Origin: Dactylosporangium vinaceum | GTDB taxonomy: Bacteria; Actinomycetota; Actinomycetes; Mycobacteriales; Micromonosporaceae | NCBI RefSeq assembly: GCF_019904175.1 | Contig: NZ_CP061913.1 | Location: 9,796,001-9,860,000 of the forward strand | Length of the DNA stretch: 64,000 nucleotides | Direction of reading: 5' to 3' | Shown here: piece by piece, positions 52,140-60,180 of the stretch | Layout: every line of letters starts with the position of its first letter | How positions within the stretch are numbered: the stretch's first letter is position 1 | Made by a program: the position numbers and the translations under genes | The notes under the pieces: generated by a model | The model's input: only the letters and a program-made list of their open reading frames with translations | What the model was told of the DNA's origin: nothing | Databases searched by the model: none

Positions 52140-52613
52140 CTAATCGCCCACGACACCGTCGACGAATTCCCTAACGGCGTCGAGGTGTCCGTTGTGACGG
52201 GCAGTTTCCTCGATCATGTGTATGAATACCCAACGCATCGACACCGGTTCCCCGTGCCGAGTCCCCGCGCAGACCGCGTCGGGCGCGCGCCCGGCCGCGA
52301 TGCTGCGGGACACCGCGCACTGGGCCCGGTAGCGCTCAAGCGCCTCGGCCAGCCCGAGCCGCGGGCGCCAGTCCAGGTCGGGGTCCTCGGCGGTCCAGTG
52401 CTTCGGCACGTCACGGCCGGCGACGACGATCTCGAACCAGTACGACTCGACAGCTGTCAGGTGCTGGACCAGGCCCACCGGCGTGGTGAGCGGGGAGGCC
52501 GGCAGCGGTGCGAGCCGGCCCAGCGCGTCGGGGATGCCCGCGCACTTGCGGTGCACCGTCTCCCGGGCGGCGTCGAGCGCGGCCGTGAGCAGCTCGGTCT
52601 CGGTGCCTATCAC
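52140..52613 (-). CDS. DinB/DUF664 family protein
   Basis: A 157-aa four-helix bundle protein of the DinB superfamily. VGLVQHLTAVESYWFE and FIHMIEETARHNGHLDAVRE hold the three His metal ligands. Relatives are thiol-dependent transferases or unknown-function proteins. Its GTG overlaps the ftsQ stop (GTGA), placing it between ftsQ and ftsZ, where ftsZ normally follows directly. This may be an insertion specific to the lineage. Confidence 0.85.
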   Translation of the reverse strand: MIGTETELLTAALDAARETVHRKCAGIPDALGRLAPLPASPLTTPVGLVQHLTAVESYWFEIVVAGRDVPKHWTAEDPDLDWRPRLGLAEALERYRAQCAVSRSIAAGRAPDAVCAGTRHGEPVSMRWVFIHMIEETARHNGHLDAVREFVDGVVGD

Positions 52614-53368
52614 TTTTCGAGGACCGCGCCGGGGGCGCTGATGTCGAGGGTGCGGCCGGGGTCGATGGCGGTGCGCTCCAGGATGCGGACCTTCGCCGCG
52701 TTCTGGGTGTCGTCGCCCCACACCACGAGGCGGTCCTCGGTCAGCTCCAGTTTGATCCGGGTCGGCGACTCCGCGACGAGCGCGACCATCTGCCTGCGGA
52801 TCGGGGGTGACAGCGCCGCCAGTACCGTCAAAGCGCTCTGGGTCGTGTCGTCGCCCGGCTCGGGCTGGGCGATCCGGATCGCCGGCAGGCCCGGTGGCGG
52901 CGCGTCGAGCGGCAGGTAGGCCACGCCGTCGGCGTCGAGCAGGGTGAAGCCGCCGACCTTGGGCACCACCGCGACGGCGGTGCGCTCCCGCACCGAGATG
53001 ATCAGGGCGTGCGGGTAGCGGGTCTGCACGGTGACCGTCTTCACCGGCTTCAGCTGCGTGCGTATCCGCCGCTCGACCGCCGGCAGGTCCAGGCGCGGCA
53101 GCGGGGTGCCGTCGCGCACCGCGGCCGCCGCGCGCACCGCGGCCGGGTCGAGCACGGCGGTGCCGACGACCTCGATCCGCTCGACGCCGAGGGCGGGGGT
53201 GAGGTACACGACCGCCGCCGCCCCGCCCAGCACGACCACCAGCCCCAGCGCGACGAGCCAGGGCACGAGCACGCGCAGGCGGTGGCGCCGGGCCGCCTGC
53301 GCGAAGAGCCGCACGGAACGTGGCGCGTCGCGTGGGGCGAGGACGAGGCGCCACCCCCGTGTCTGCAT
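52610..53368 (-). CDS. ftsQ: Cell division protein FtsQ
   Basis: FtsQ scaffolds the divisome with FtsB and FtsL. The 252-aa single-pass protein has a basic cytoplasmic start and a helix at about 33-56 (VPWLVALGLVVVLGGAAAVV). The POTRA domain follows (GVERIEVVGTAVLDPAAVRA), then the beta domain with VTVQTRYPHALIISVRERTA and LLDADGVAYLPL. Its ATG overlaps the murC stop by one base (TGATG). Confidence 0.94.
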   Translation of the reverse strand: MQTRGWRLVLAPRDAPRSVRLFAQAARRHRLRVLVPWLVALGLVVVLGGAAAVVYLTPALGVERIEVVGTAVLDPAAVRAAAAVRDGTPLPRLDLPAVERRIRTQLKPVKTVTVQTRYPHALIISVRERTAVAVVPKVGGFTLLDADGVAYLPLDAPPPGLPAIRIAQPEPGDDTTQSALTVLAALSPPIRRQMVALVAESPTRIKLELTEDRLVVWGDDTQNAAKVRILERTAIDPGRTLDISAPGAVLEK

Positions 53369-54810
53369 CAGTCCTCGGCTTTGGAGTGCCGGCCCACGTA
53401 GCCGTCCGTCCCCTCGCGGCCCTTGAGCGCGGCCAGCAGCTCGTCGCCCATCAGCGAGATCGGCGGCGCGCCCATGGTGACGACGACGTCGCCCTCGCGG
53501 ACCCGGGCCACCACCTCACCGGGGACGTCCTCCCACGACGGCACGAACACCTTGTGCTCGGCGGGCAGGGCGATCTCGGCGGTGAGCGCCACGCCGCCCT
53601 CCCCCGGCTCGCGGACCTCGCCGGGGCCGAAGACCTCCATGACCACCGCCTCGTCGGCGAGCGCGAGGCCCTCGGCGATCTCGGTCTGGAAGTCGCGTGT
53701 GCGGTACACCCGGTAAGGCTGGAACACCACGAGGAGCCGGCCGTCCCCGGCGACCTCCCGCAGCGTGTGCAGCGCCTTGGCGATCGGGACCGGGTGGTAG
53801 GCGTACTCGTCGTAGACCCGCACGCCGGACTCGGTGCCCTTGAACTCGAACCGGCGCCGCACGCCGGGGAACGTCGCCAGGGTCTCGACAGCGGTCTCGG
53901 CCGCCACGCCGAGGCGCAGCGCGGTCAGGATCGCCCCGGCCGAGTTGAGGCCCAGGTGCGTACCGGGAATCGGCAGGAACACCTCGCCCAGCGGGACGCC
54001 CTCGTAGTGGGCCATGTACCGCACCCCGTGGGCCGAGGAGCGGACCTCGGTGATGCGCAGGTCGGCGTCGGGCGCGGTGCCGTAGGTGACGACGTCGGCC
54101 CCGGCCGCGCGGGCGCGCACCACCATCTGCATCGCCCGGGCGTCGTCCGCGCACGTCACCACGAAGCCGCCCGGCTGGACCCTGGAGCAGAACTCGACGA
54201 ACGCGTCCTCGAGGCCCTGCAGGTCGCCGTAGGTGTTGAGGTGGTCCGCGTCGATGTTCGTGACGACGGCGACGTGCGGGGAGTACAGCAGGAAGGAGCG
54301 GTCGCTCTCGTCGGCCTCGGCCACGAAGATGTCGCCGCTGCCGTGGTGGGCGTTGGAGCCGATCTCGGAGATCTCGCCGCCGATCACGAACGACGGGTCG
54401 AGCCCGGCGTGCTGCAGGATCAGCGTGATCATCGACGTGGTGGTGGTCTTGCCGTGCGTGCCGGCGACGGCGATGGCCCGGCGGCCGTTCATCGTCGCGG
54501 CCAGGGCCTCGGAGCGGTGCATGAGGCGCAGGCCCCGCTCGCGGGCGGTGACGAGCTCGATGTGGTCCTGCGGGATGGCGGTGGAGTACACCACGGTGTC
54601 GACGCCGTCGAGGTTCGACGCCGCGTGGGTGCGGAAGATCGTGCCGCCGAGGGCCTTGAGGGCGGTGAGGTGGGGCCACTCCTTGAGCTCGCTGCCCGAG
54701 GTCGGGATGCCCCGGGTCAGCAGCAGCCGGGCAAGCCCGCTCATGCCGACCCCGCCGACCCCGACCAGGTGGACCCGCCCGAGCTCTTCCGCGGTGAGCT
54801 CCGTACTCAT
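53368..54810 (-). CDS. murC: UDP-N-acetylmuramate-L-alanine ligase
   Basis: MurC adds L-alanine to UDP-MurNAc in peptidoglycan precursor synthesis. The 480-aa Mur ligase has HLVGVGGVGMSGLARLLL near the start, the ATP loop AVAGTHGKTTTTSMI, ADESDRSFLLYSP, VTNIDADHLNTYGD and the C-terminal YDEYAYHPVPIAKALHTLR. It overlaps murG (ATGA) and ftsQ. Confidence 0.97.
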   Translation of the reverse strand: MSTELTAEELGRVHLVGVGGVGMSGLARLLLTRGIPTSGSELKEWPHLTALKALGGTIFRTHAASNLDGVDTVVYSTAIPQDHIELVTARERGLRLMHRSEALAATMNGRRAIAVAGTHGKTTTTSMITLILQHAGLDPSFVIGGEISEIGSNAHHGSGDIFVAEADESDRSFLLYSPHVAVVTNIDADHLNTYGDLQGLEDAFVEFCSRVQPGGFVVTCADDARAMQMVVRARAAGADVVTYGTAPDADLRITEVRSSAHGVRYMAHYEGVPLGEVFLPIPGTHLGLNSAGAILTALRLGVAAETAVETLATFPGVRRRFEFKGTESGVRVYDEYAYHPVPIAKALHTLREVAGDGRLLVVFQPYRVYRTRDFQTEIAEGLALADEAVVMEVFGPGEVREPGEGGVALTAEIALPAEHKVFVPSWEDVPGEVVARVREGDVVVTMGAPPISLMGDELLAALKGREGTDGYVGRHSKAED

Positions 54811-55913
54811 GCCCCGATCACTCCCAACAGGTAACGACGCAGCTGCTCATCGCCGTCCCGCCGCCCGTATCCGGCCGCGGCGCGGCTCATGGCCGCGAGG
54901 CGCGCACCGTCGCGCACCAGGGGGACGATCTGCTGGACAACCAGCTCGGGCGACAGGTCGCCGTCCTCGACGATCATCCCACCGCCGGCCTCGACAACCG
55001 GCAGCGCGTTGCGCCGCTGCTCGCCGTTGCCCCAGGGCAGCGGCACATAGACGGCCGGGATGCCGATCGCCGCGGTCTCGGCGCAGGTGATCGCGCCGCC
55101 GCGGCAGATCGCCAGGTCACCGGCGGCGTAGCCGAGCTCCATCTCGGAGAGGAACTTGACCCGCACATACGGCGCGGGCAGGCCGGCCGGGATGTCGAAG
55201 TCGTCGTTGCGGGCGCCGACGATGTGCAGCACCTGCACGCCGGCCGAGGTGATCGCCTTGGCCGCGCCGGCGAGCGCGTTGTTGATCGAGCGGGCGCCCG
55301 ACGATGCACCGAAGACGAACAGCGTCGGAAGATTGGGGTCGAGGCCGAAGTACCGGCGGGCCTCGGCGCGGCGGGCGGCCCGGTCCAGGGTGGTGATGCT
55401 CTGCCGCAGCGGCACCCCGACCACCGGCGCGTTCGCCAGGTTCGGCATCTGGACGGCCTGGTGCGGGAAGCCGAGCACGACGTTCTTGGTGAATCGCATG
55501 GCCATCTTGTTGGCCACGCCCATCGGCACGTTGACCTCGTGGATCACGCTCGGCGTCTTGCGGCGCCAGGCGGCCAGATAGGCCGGGACGGAGACGTACC
55601 CCCCGAAGCCCACCACCGCATCGGCGTTGACCTCGTCGAGGATCGCGCGGGTGGCCTTGGCCGCCTTCCACATCCGGTCCGGGGTGCGCACCAGGTTCAT
55701 GTTCACCGAGCGGGGCAGTTGGTAGGCCGGGACGTGCCGCAGGTCGTAGCCGGCGCGCGGGATGAGATCGTTCTCCATACCGCTCGGCGAGCCGAGACAC
55801 GTGATGCGGACGTCGGGGTCGTGCCTGCGCAGGCAGTCGGCGAAGGCCAGCAGCGGGTAGATGTGCCCGCCGGTGCCTCCGCCGGCCAGCACCACCGAGC
55901 GCAGCGCTGCCAT
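54807..55913 (-). CDS. murG: UDP-GlcNAc lipid II transferase
   Basis: MurG transfers GlcNAc to lipid I, making lipid II at the inner membrane face. The 368-aa GT-B enzyme has VLAGGGTGGHIYPLLAFAD, VGFGGYVSVPAYLAA, VFGASSGARSINN and the UDP-binding CRGGAITCAETAAIGIPAVY. The ATG overlaps the ftsW stop (TGATG). Confidence 0.97.
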   Translation of the reverse strand: MAALRSVVLAGGGTGGHIYPLLAFADCLRRHDPDVRITCLGSPSGMENDLIPRAGYDLRHVPAYQLPRSVNMNLVRTPDRMWKAAKATRAILDEVNADAVVGFGGYVSVPAYLAAWRRKTPSVIHEVNVPMGVANKMAMRFTKNVVLGFPHQAVQMPNLANAPVVGVPLRQSITTLDRAARRAEARRYFGLDPNLPTLFVFGASSGARSINNALAGAAKAITSAGVQVLHIVGARNDDFDIPAGLPAPYVRVKFLSEMELGYAAGDLAICRGGAITCAETAAIGIPAVYVPLPWGNGEQRRNALPVVEAGGGMIVEDGDLSPELVVQQIVPLVRDGARLAAMSRAAAGYGRRDGDEQLRRYLLGVIGA

Positions 55914-57334
55914 CAGGTGCTCCTTCCGCGGGGCGGCACCGTGAGGGTGGGCCGGCCCGTCGTGCGTGTCGAGGGGTCCGTGCCGTCGTCCTCCTCGCGA
56001 GCGCGCGGAAGCGGCGGCAACGGCGCCCAGAGTAGTCGCACCCATTTCCGCGGCGGACGCGCGTGCATGGCTCGCGCGGAGTCCGGCTCGGCCCGGGCGG
56101 CCGAGGTGAGGATGCCGGCCGCACCGAGCGCCACGACGAGCGCGCTGCCGCCGTCGGAGATGAACGGCAGGGGCAGGCCGGTGATCGGCAGCAGGCCCAC
56201 GACGCCGCCGATGTTGATGATCGCCTGGCCGACGAACCACACGGTGATCGCGGCGGCGGCCAGCCGGCGGAACGGGTCCTCGACGCGCCGGGCGATGCGC
56301 AGGCCGGTGTACGTGAGCATGCCGAACAGCAGCAGCACGACCATGCAGCCGACCACGCCGAGCTCCTCGGCGACGATGGCGAAGATGAAGTCGTTGTGCG
56401 CGTTGGGCAGCCGGCCCCACTTGAGCTGTCCCTGGCCCAGGCCGACGCCGAACCAGCCGCCGTCGGAGACCGCCCACAGGCCGCGCAGGTACTGGTAGCG
56501 CCCGGCCTTGGCGTCGGGGTCGATGCTCGGGTCGAAGAACACCTTGAGCCGGTCGAGGCGGTAGTCCTTGTTGGCCGGCAGCAGGATCAGGGCGACCACG
56601 CCGGCCAGGAAGAACGCGCTGAGCCAGCCGAAGACCGGCAGCCGGGCCCCGGCCGCCCACAGCAGGCCGGTGAAGAGCACGATCATGCAGATGGCCGAGC
56701 CGAGGTCGTTGTACCCGACCAGGACCAGCAGCGTGATCGTGACCGGGAACAGCGGCATGAACAGCTCACGCCAGGTCATGATCGTGCGGCCCTTGCGGAC
56801 CAGCAGGTCGGCGCCCCAGACCACCAGCGCGATCTTGGCGAACTCGGCCGGCTGCAGCTGCAGGGGCCCGACGTGCAGCCACAGGTCCTGGACCCAGATC
56901 GGGCCGAGGTGGATCGCCGGGGGGTCCGTCGCGCCCGGGGCCCGGCGGGCGGCCAGCCAGCCCATCAGGTCCACGAAGCACATGAGCACGGTGGTGGTGA
57001 TGAGCATGGGGATCGCCACGGCCCGGAACGTGCGCACCGGCAGCCGCTGGCAGATCCAGAACGCGGCCAGCCCGACCATCGCGAACGCCGCCTGCTTGGC
57101 GATGGAGTTGAACGCGCTGCCCTTTTTCGCGAAGTCGTCGACGCTCGTCACCGAGAAGACCATGACCAGCCCGATGAACACGAGCAGGCCGACGCTGGAC
57201 AGCAGCAGGTAGTAGGAGGCGAGGGGGCGGTCCAGCAGACCCCGCAGCGAGCCGACCAGATTGCCCAGCCAGCCGCCGTCGTTGCGGTCCAGCCAGCTGA
57301 CCTCGTCCGGAACTTCCTCCCCGTCGCTCCTCAT
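55913..57334 (-). CDS. ftsW: Septal SEDS glycosyltransferase FtsW
   Basis: FtsW polymerises lipid II at the septum together with FtsI. The 473-aa protein has ten membrane helices in residues 35-420, with QLQPAEFAKIALVVW, RYQYLRGLWAVSDGGWFG, GLGQGQLKWGRLPNAHNDFI, FAIVAEELG and GLLPITGLPLPFISDGGSA, all SEDS hallmarks including the catalytic Asp region. A Pro/Arg-rich cytoplasmic tail of about 50 residues follows. Its ATG overlaps the TGA of the last of three tandem 30-codon mini-ORFs. Confidence 0.96.
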   Translation of the reverse strand: MRSDGEEVPDEVSWLDRNDGGWLGNLVGSLRGLLDRPLASYYLLLSSVGLLVFIGLVMVFSVTSVDDFAKKGSAFNSIAKQAAFAMVGLAAFWICQRLPVRTFRAVAIPMLITTTVLMCFVDLMGWLAARRAPGATDPPAIHLGPIWVQDLWLHVGPLQLQPAEFAKIALVVWGADLLVRKGRTIMTWRELFMPLFPVTITLLVLVGYNDLGSAICMIVLFTGLLWAAGARLPVFGWLSAFFLAGVVALILLPANKDYRLDRLKVFFDPSIDPDAKAGRYQYLRGLWAVSDGGWFGVGLGQGQLKWGRLPNAHNDFIFAIVAEELGVVGCMVVLLLFGMLTYTGLRIARRVEDPFRRLAAAAITVWFVGQAIINIGGVVGLLPITGLPLPFISDGGSALVVALGAAGILTSAARAEPDSARAMHARPPRKWVRLLWAPLPPLPRAREEDDGTDPSTRTTGRPTLTVPPRGRST

Positions 57335-57423
57335 GCCGCCACCTCCGCAAGCTCCGGCGCCGCCCTGAGCTCCGAGCTGCGACACTGATGAGCGGCCACT
57401 CCGCTTCGCTCCGTACCACTCAT
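57331..57423 (-). CDS. 30-codon coupled mini-ORF, ftsW copy 1 (next to ftsW)
   Basis: A 93-base frame beginning MSGTERSGVAAHQCRSSEL and ending PELAEVAA, closed by a TGA overlapping the ftsW ATG (ATGA). GGAGGTGGCGGC directly before the next ATG serves as ribosome site. It differs from the other two copies at a few bases in the middle. Similar in length, overlap and first half to the units before hisB. Confidence 0.45.
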   Translation of the reverse strand: MSGTERSGVAAHQCRSSELRAAPELAEVAA

Positions 57424-57512
57424 GCCGCCACCTCCGCAAGCTCCGGCGACGGCCTGAGCTCCGAGCTGTGACACTGATGAGCGGCCACTCCGCTTCGCTC
57501 CGTACCACTCAT
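57420..57512 (-). CDS. 30-codon coupled mini-ORF, ftsW copy 2
   Basis: The middle unit, starting inside copy 3's stop and ending inside copy 1's start. The product differs from copy 1 at Arg15 to His and at Ala21-Ala22, which become Pro-Ser. Coding value unproven. Confidence 0.45.
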   Translation of the reverse strand: MSGTERSGVAAHQCHSSELRPSPELAEVAA

Positions 57513-57601
57513 GCCGCCACCTCCGCAAGCTCCGGCGACGGCCTGAGCTCCAAGCTGTGACACTGATGAGCGGCCACTCCGCTTCGCTCCGTACCACTCA
57601 T
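57509..57601 (-). CDS. 30-codon coupled mini-ORF, ftsW copy 3 (first translated)
   Basis: The upstream unit; its ATG follows GAATGATGGCGGC, the first unit without a preceding coupled stop. The product begins MSGTERSGVAAHQCHSLEL. It starts 60 bases after the mraY stop, at the place where murD would be expected. Confidence 0.45.
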   Translation of the reverse strand: MSGTERSGVAAHQCHSLELRPSPELAEVAA

Positions 57602-57661
57602 GCCGCCATCATTCCCGGCGCGCCGGGGCACGGTGGCCGCGACGCGCCGGGATCGACGGTG

Positions 57662-58783
57662 TTAAGAGGCGCCGCTCATCACACGCAGGAAGTCGGCGGC
57701 GAAGAGGCCGAGCGAGGCCGCCACGCCGAGACCGGCGATGATCCAGAACCGCACGACGATGTTGACCTCGCTCCATCCGGCCAGCTCGAAGTGGTGCTGG
57801 AGCGGGACCATCCGGAAGATGCGTTTGCCGGTGGTGCGGTACGAGCCGATCTGCATGACCCAGGTGACCACGATGATCACGAAGAGCAGGCCGAGCAGCG
57901 GCAGCAGCAGGACGGTCTTGGTGGCCATCGCGAGACCCGCAATGAGCGAGCCGAGCGCCATCGAGCCGGTGTCGCCCATGAAGATGCGGGCCGGTGAGGT
58001 GTTCCACCACAGGAAGCCCACGAGCGCGCCGACGGCCGCCCCGGCGATCAGGGCCATCTCCAGCGGGTCGCGCACGTCGTAGCAGTAGCCGGCGTTGTAG
58101 GAGGGGTCGGCGCACCAGTGGCGGTACTGCCAGAACGCGATGGCCATGTAGCTGATGAGCACCAGGATCGAGGTGCCGGTCGCGAGCCCGTCGAGGCCGT
58201 CGGTCAGGTTTACCGCGTTGGACATCGACATGACCACGAACACGAAGAAGATCACGGCGCCGATCTTCGTGATGTTCAGCCAGTCGATGTCGTGCACCCA
58301 GGACAGCTTCGGGCTGGCGACGGTGGTGACGACGGCGTGGCCGGTCTTCTCGGCCGGCACGTAGAGCGCGATCGCGCCGAAGATGGCGCCGATGAGCGCC
58401 TGGCCGATCAGCTTGCCGCGCTTGTTGAGCCCGTCGCTGTTGCGCTTGGCGACCTTGAGGTAGTCGTCGAGGAAGCCGAGCAGGCCGGTGAAGACGAACA
58501 GGCCGAGCAGCACGATCGCGGTGGCGGTCGGGCCGGTCGGGCGCAGCTGGGCCTTTGGCAGCGTGGTGAGGGCGATGTGCCCGCCGGTGTAGGCGACGAG
58601 CGTGGCGAAGATGAACACCACGCCACCCATGGTGGGTGTGCCCTTCTTGCCGAGGTGGGTCTGCGGGCCCTCGGAGCGGATGGGCTGGTCGGCCTTCAGC
58701 CGGGTGAAGTACCTGATCGCGATCGGCGTGCCGAACAGCGAGATGAGAAACGCGACGAAGGCCGCGACGAACACGGCCCTCAC
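57662..58783 (-). CDS. mraY: Phospho-MurNAc-pentapeptide translocase
   Basis: MraY couples UDP-MurNAc-pentapeptide to undecaprenyl phosphate, giving lipid I. The 373-aa protein has ten membrane helices with GTPTMGGVVFIFATL, FLDDYLKVAKRNSDGLNKRGK (split: FLDDYLK, NSDGLNKR), NAVNLTDGLDGLA, WWNTSPARIFMGDTGSMALG and the HHH-like PLQHHFELAGW. The GTG overlaps the murF stop (GTGA). No murD follows. Confidence 0.97.
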   Translation of the reverse strand: MRAVFVAAFVAFLISLFGTPIAIRYFTRLKADQPIRSEGPQTHLGKKGTPTMGGVVFIFATLVAYTGGHIALTTLPKAQLRPTGPTATAIVLLGLFVFTGLLGFLDDYLKVAKRNSDGLNKRGKLIGQALIGAIFGAIALYVPAEKTGHAVVTTVASPKLSWVHDIDWLNITKIGAVIFFVFVVMSMSNAVNLTDGLDGLATGTSILVLISYMAIAFWQYRHWCADPSYNAGYCYDVRDPLEMALIAGAAVGALVGFLWWNTSPARIFMGDTGSMALGSLIAGLAMATKTVLLLPLLGLLFVIIVVTWVMQIGSYRTTGKRIFRMVPLQHHFELAGWSEVNIVVRFWIIAGLGVAASLGLFAADFLRVMSGAS

Positions 58784-60180
58784 TTGCGGAAATCTTCCGA
58801 GCGCAGGGCGTCGGCGACGGCCCAGGTCCGGTAGCGCGATCCCTTGACCAGGACCACGTCACGCGGAAGCAGCTCGCTGCGCAGCAGCGCCACGGCGGCC
58901 TCCTGATCGGTCACGAGCACCGAGTCTCCTCCCCAACTCGCCACGGCGGCCGCCCCGGTCAGGATCGGCGCGGCCTGCTCGCTGACGGCCACGAGACGGT
59001 CGACGCCGAGTTCCGCGGCGAGACGACCAACTTCCTCGTGTCCGGCTCGCTCGTACCCGCCCAGCTCCGCCATGAAGCCGAGCACGGCGATCTTCCGCCG
59101 CTCGCCGGCCACCGCGACGAGCGCGCGCAGCGCCGCCGCCATGGACGCCGGGTTGGCGTTGTACGAGTCGTCGATGACCGTGACATCGTCGGCACGGTCG
59201 AAGACATCCATCCTTCGGTCCGACAAACCCTCTAGATCGCCGAGTCCGTTCGCGATCGCCGTGGGTTCGAGCCCCGCGAGCGACGCGACAGCAGCAGCGA
59301 GTAGCGCGTTGCCGACGGAGTGCCGTCCCGCGACGTCGAGGCGGACGGCAACGGCGTCCGCGCCGGGGACGTGCAGGGCGAAGCCGAAGCGGCCACGGTC
59401 GAGCGCCTCGACGTCTGTCGCGCGGATCTCGGCGTCGGCGGCCTCACCGACCGCCACCACGCGGGCGGCGGTGCGGGTGGCCATGGCCCGGACCCGCTCG
59501 TCGTCGGCGTTGAGCACCGCGAAGCCCCCGGAGCCCAGCGCCTCGACGAGCTCGCCCTTGGCCTGGGCGATGCCCTCGACCGAGCCGAACTCCCCCATGT
59601 GCGCGACACCGACGTTGGTGACGACGGAGATGTCCGGAGGAGCGATTTCGCAGAGGTACCGCAGGTGCCCGATCCCGCGCGCCCCCATCTCGAGCACCAG
59701 GAAGCGGGTGGCGGCGTCCGCCTTGAGCGCGGTGTAGGGCGTGCCCAGCTCGTTGTTCTCCGACCCGATCGTCGCCACCGTCGGCCCGCGCCGGGCCAGC
59801 AGCCGGGCGATCAGGTCCTTGGTGCTGGTCTTGCCCGAGGAGCCGGTGATCGCCACGACGGTGAGCCCGCCGGCCGCGTGCAGCCGGTCGACGACGGCCC
59901 GGGCCAGCAGCCCGAGGGCGCGGCGGGGGTCGGCCACGACGATGGTGGGCACACCCTCGACGGCGCGGCTGCCGAGGACCCCGGTGGCGCCGTCGGCGAT
60001 GGCCTTGGGCCCGAAGTCGTGCGCGTCGACCTTCGCGCCCGCGAAGGCCACGAAGAGCCCGCGCTCGCCGACCTTGCGGCTGTCGTACTCGACAGGCCCG
60101 TCGACCACCGCGTCCACGGCCCCGCCGACCAGCTCGCCATCGACGATCGCCGCGATCTCTCCGAGCGTCAGCGCGATCAT
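58780..60180 (-). CDS. murF: UDP-MurNAc-tripeptide D-Ala-D-Ala ligase
   Basis: MurF adds the D-Ala-D-Ala dipeptide to the mDAP tripeptide precursor. The 466-aa Mur ligase has VVAITGSSGKTSTKDLIA as ATP loop, LEMGARGIGHLRYLCEI, VTNVGVAHMGEFGS, VIDDSYNANPASMAAAL and ERRKIAVLGFMAELG. It overlaps murE (ATGA) and mraY (GTGA). Confidence 0.97.
   Translation of the reverse strand: MIALTLGEIAAIVDGELVGGAVDAVVDGPVEYDSRKVGERGLFVAFAGAKVDAHDFGPKAIADGATGVLGSRAVEGVPTIVVADPRRALGLLARAVVDRLHAAGGLTVVAITGSSGKTSTKDLIARLLARRGPTVATIGSENNELGTPYTALKADAATRFLVLEMGARGIGHLRYLCEIAPPDISVVTNVGVAHMGEFGSVEGIAQAKGELVEALGSGGFAVLNADDERVRAMATRTAARVVAVGEAADAEIRATDVEALDRGRFGFALHVPGADAVAVRLDVAGRHSVGNALLAAAVASLAGLEPTAIANGLGDLEGLSDRRMDVFDRADDVTVIDDSYNANPASMAAALRALVAVAGERRKIAVLGFMAELGGYERAGHEEVGRLAAELGVDRLVAVSEQAAPILTGAAAVASWGGDSVLVTDQEAAVALLRSELLPRDVVLVKGSRYRTWAVADALRSEDFRK

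Larger units (their letters stand above)
57332..57601. repeat. Three 89-bp tandem repeats upstream of ftsW
   Basis: ATGs at 57601, 57512 and 57423 and the ftsW ATG at 57334 are each 89 bases apart. Units share CGCTTCGCTCCGTACCACTC and GCCGCCACCTCCGCAAGCTC (plus strand) and are over 95% identical. GAGCGGCCACTC inside each unit is nearly self-complementary. Confidence 0.95.
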
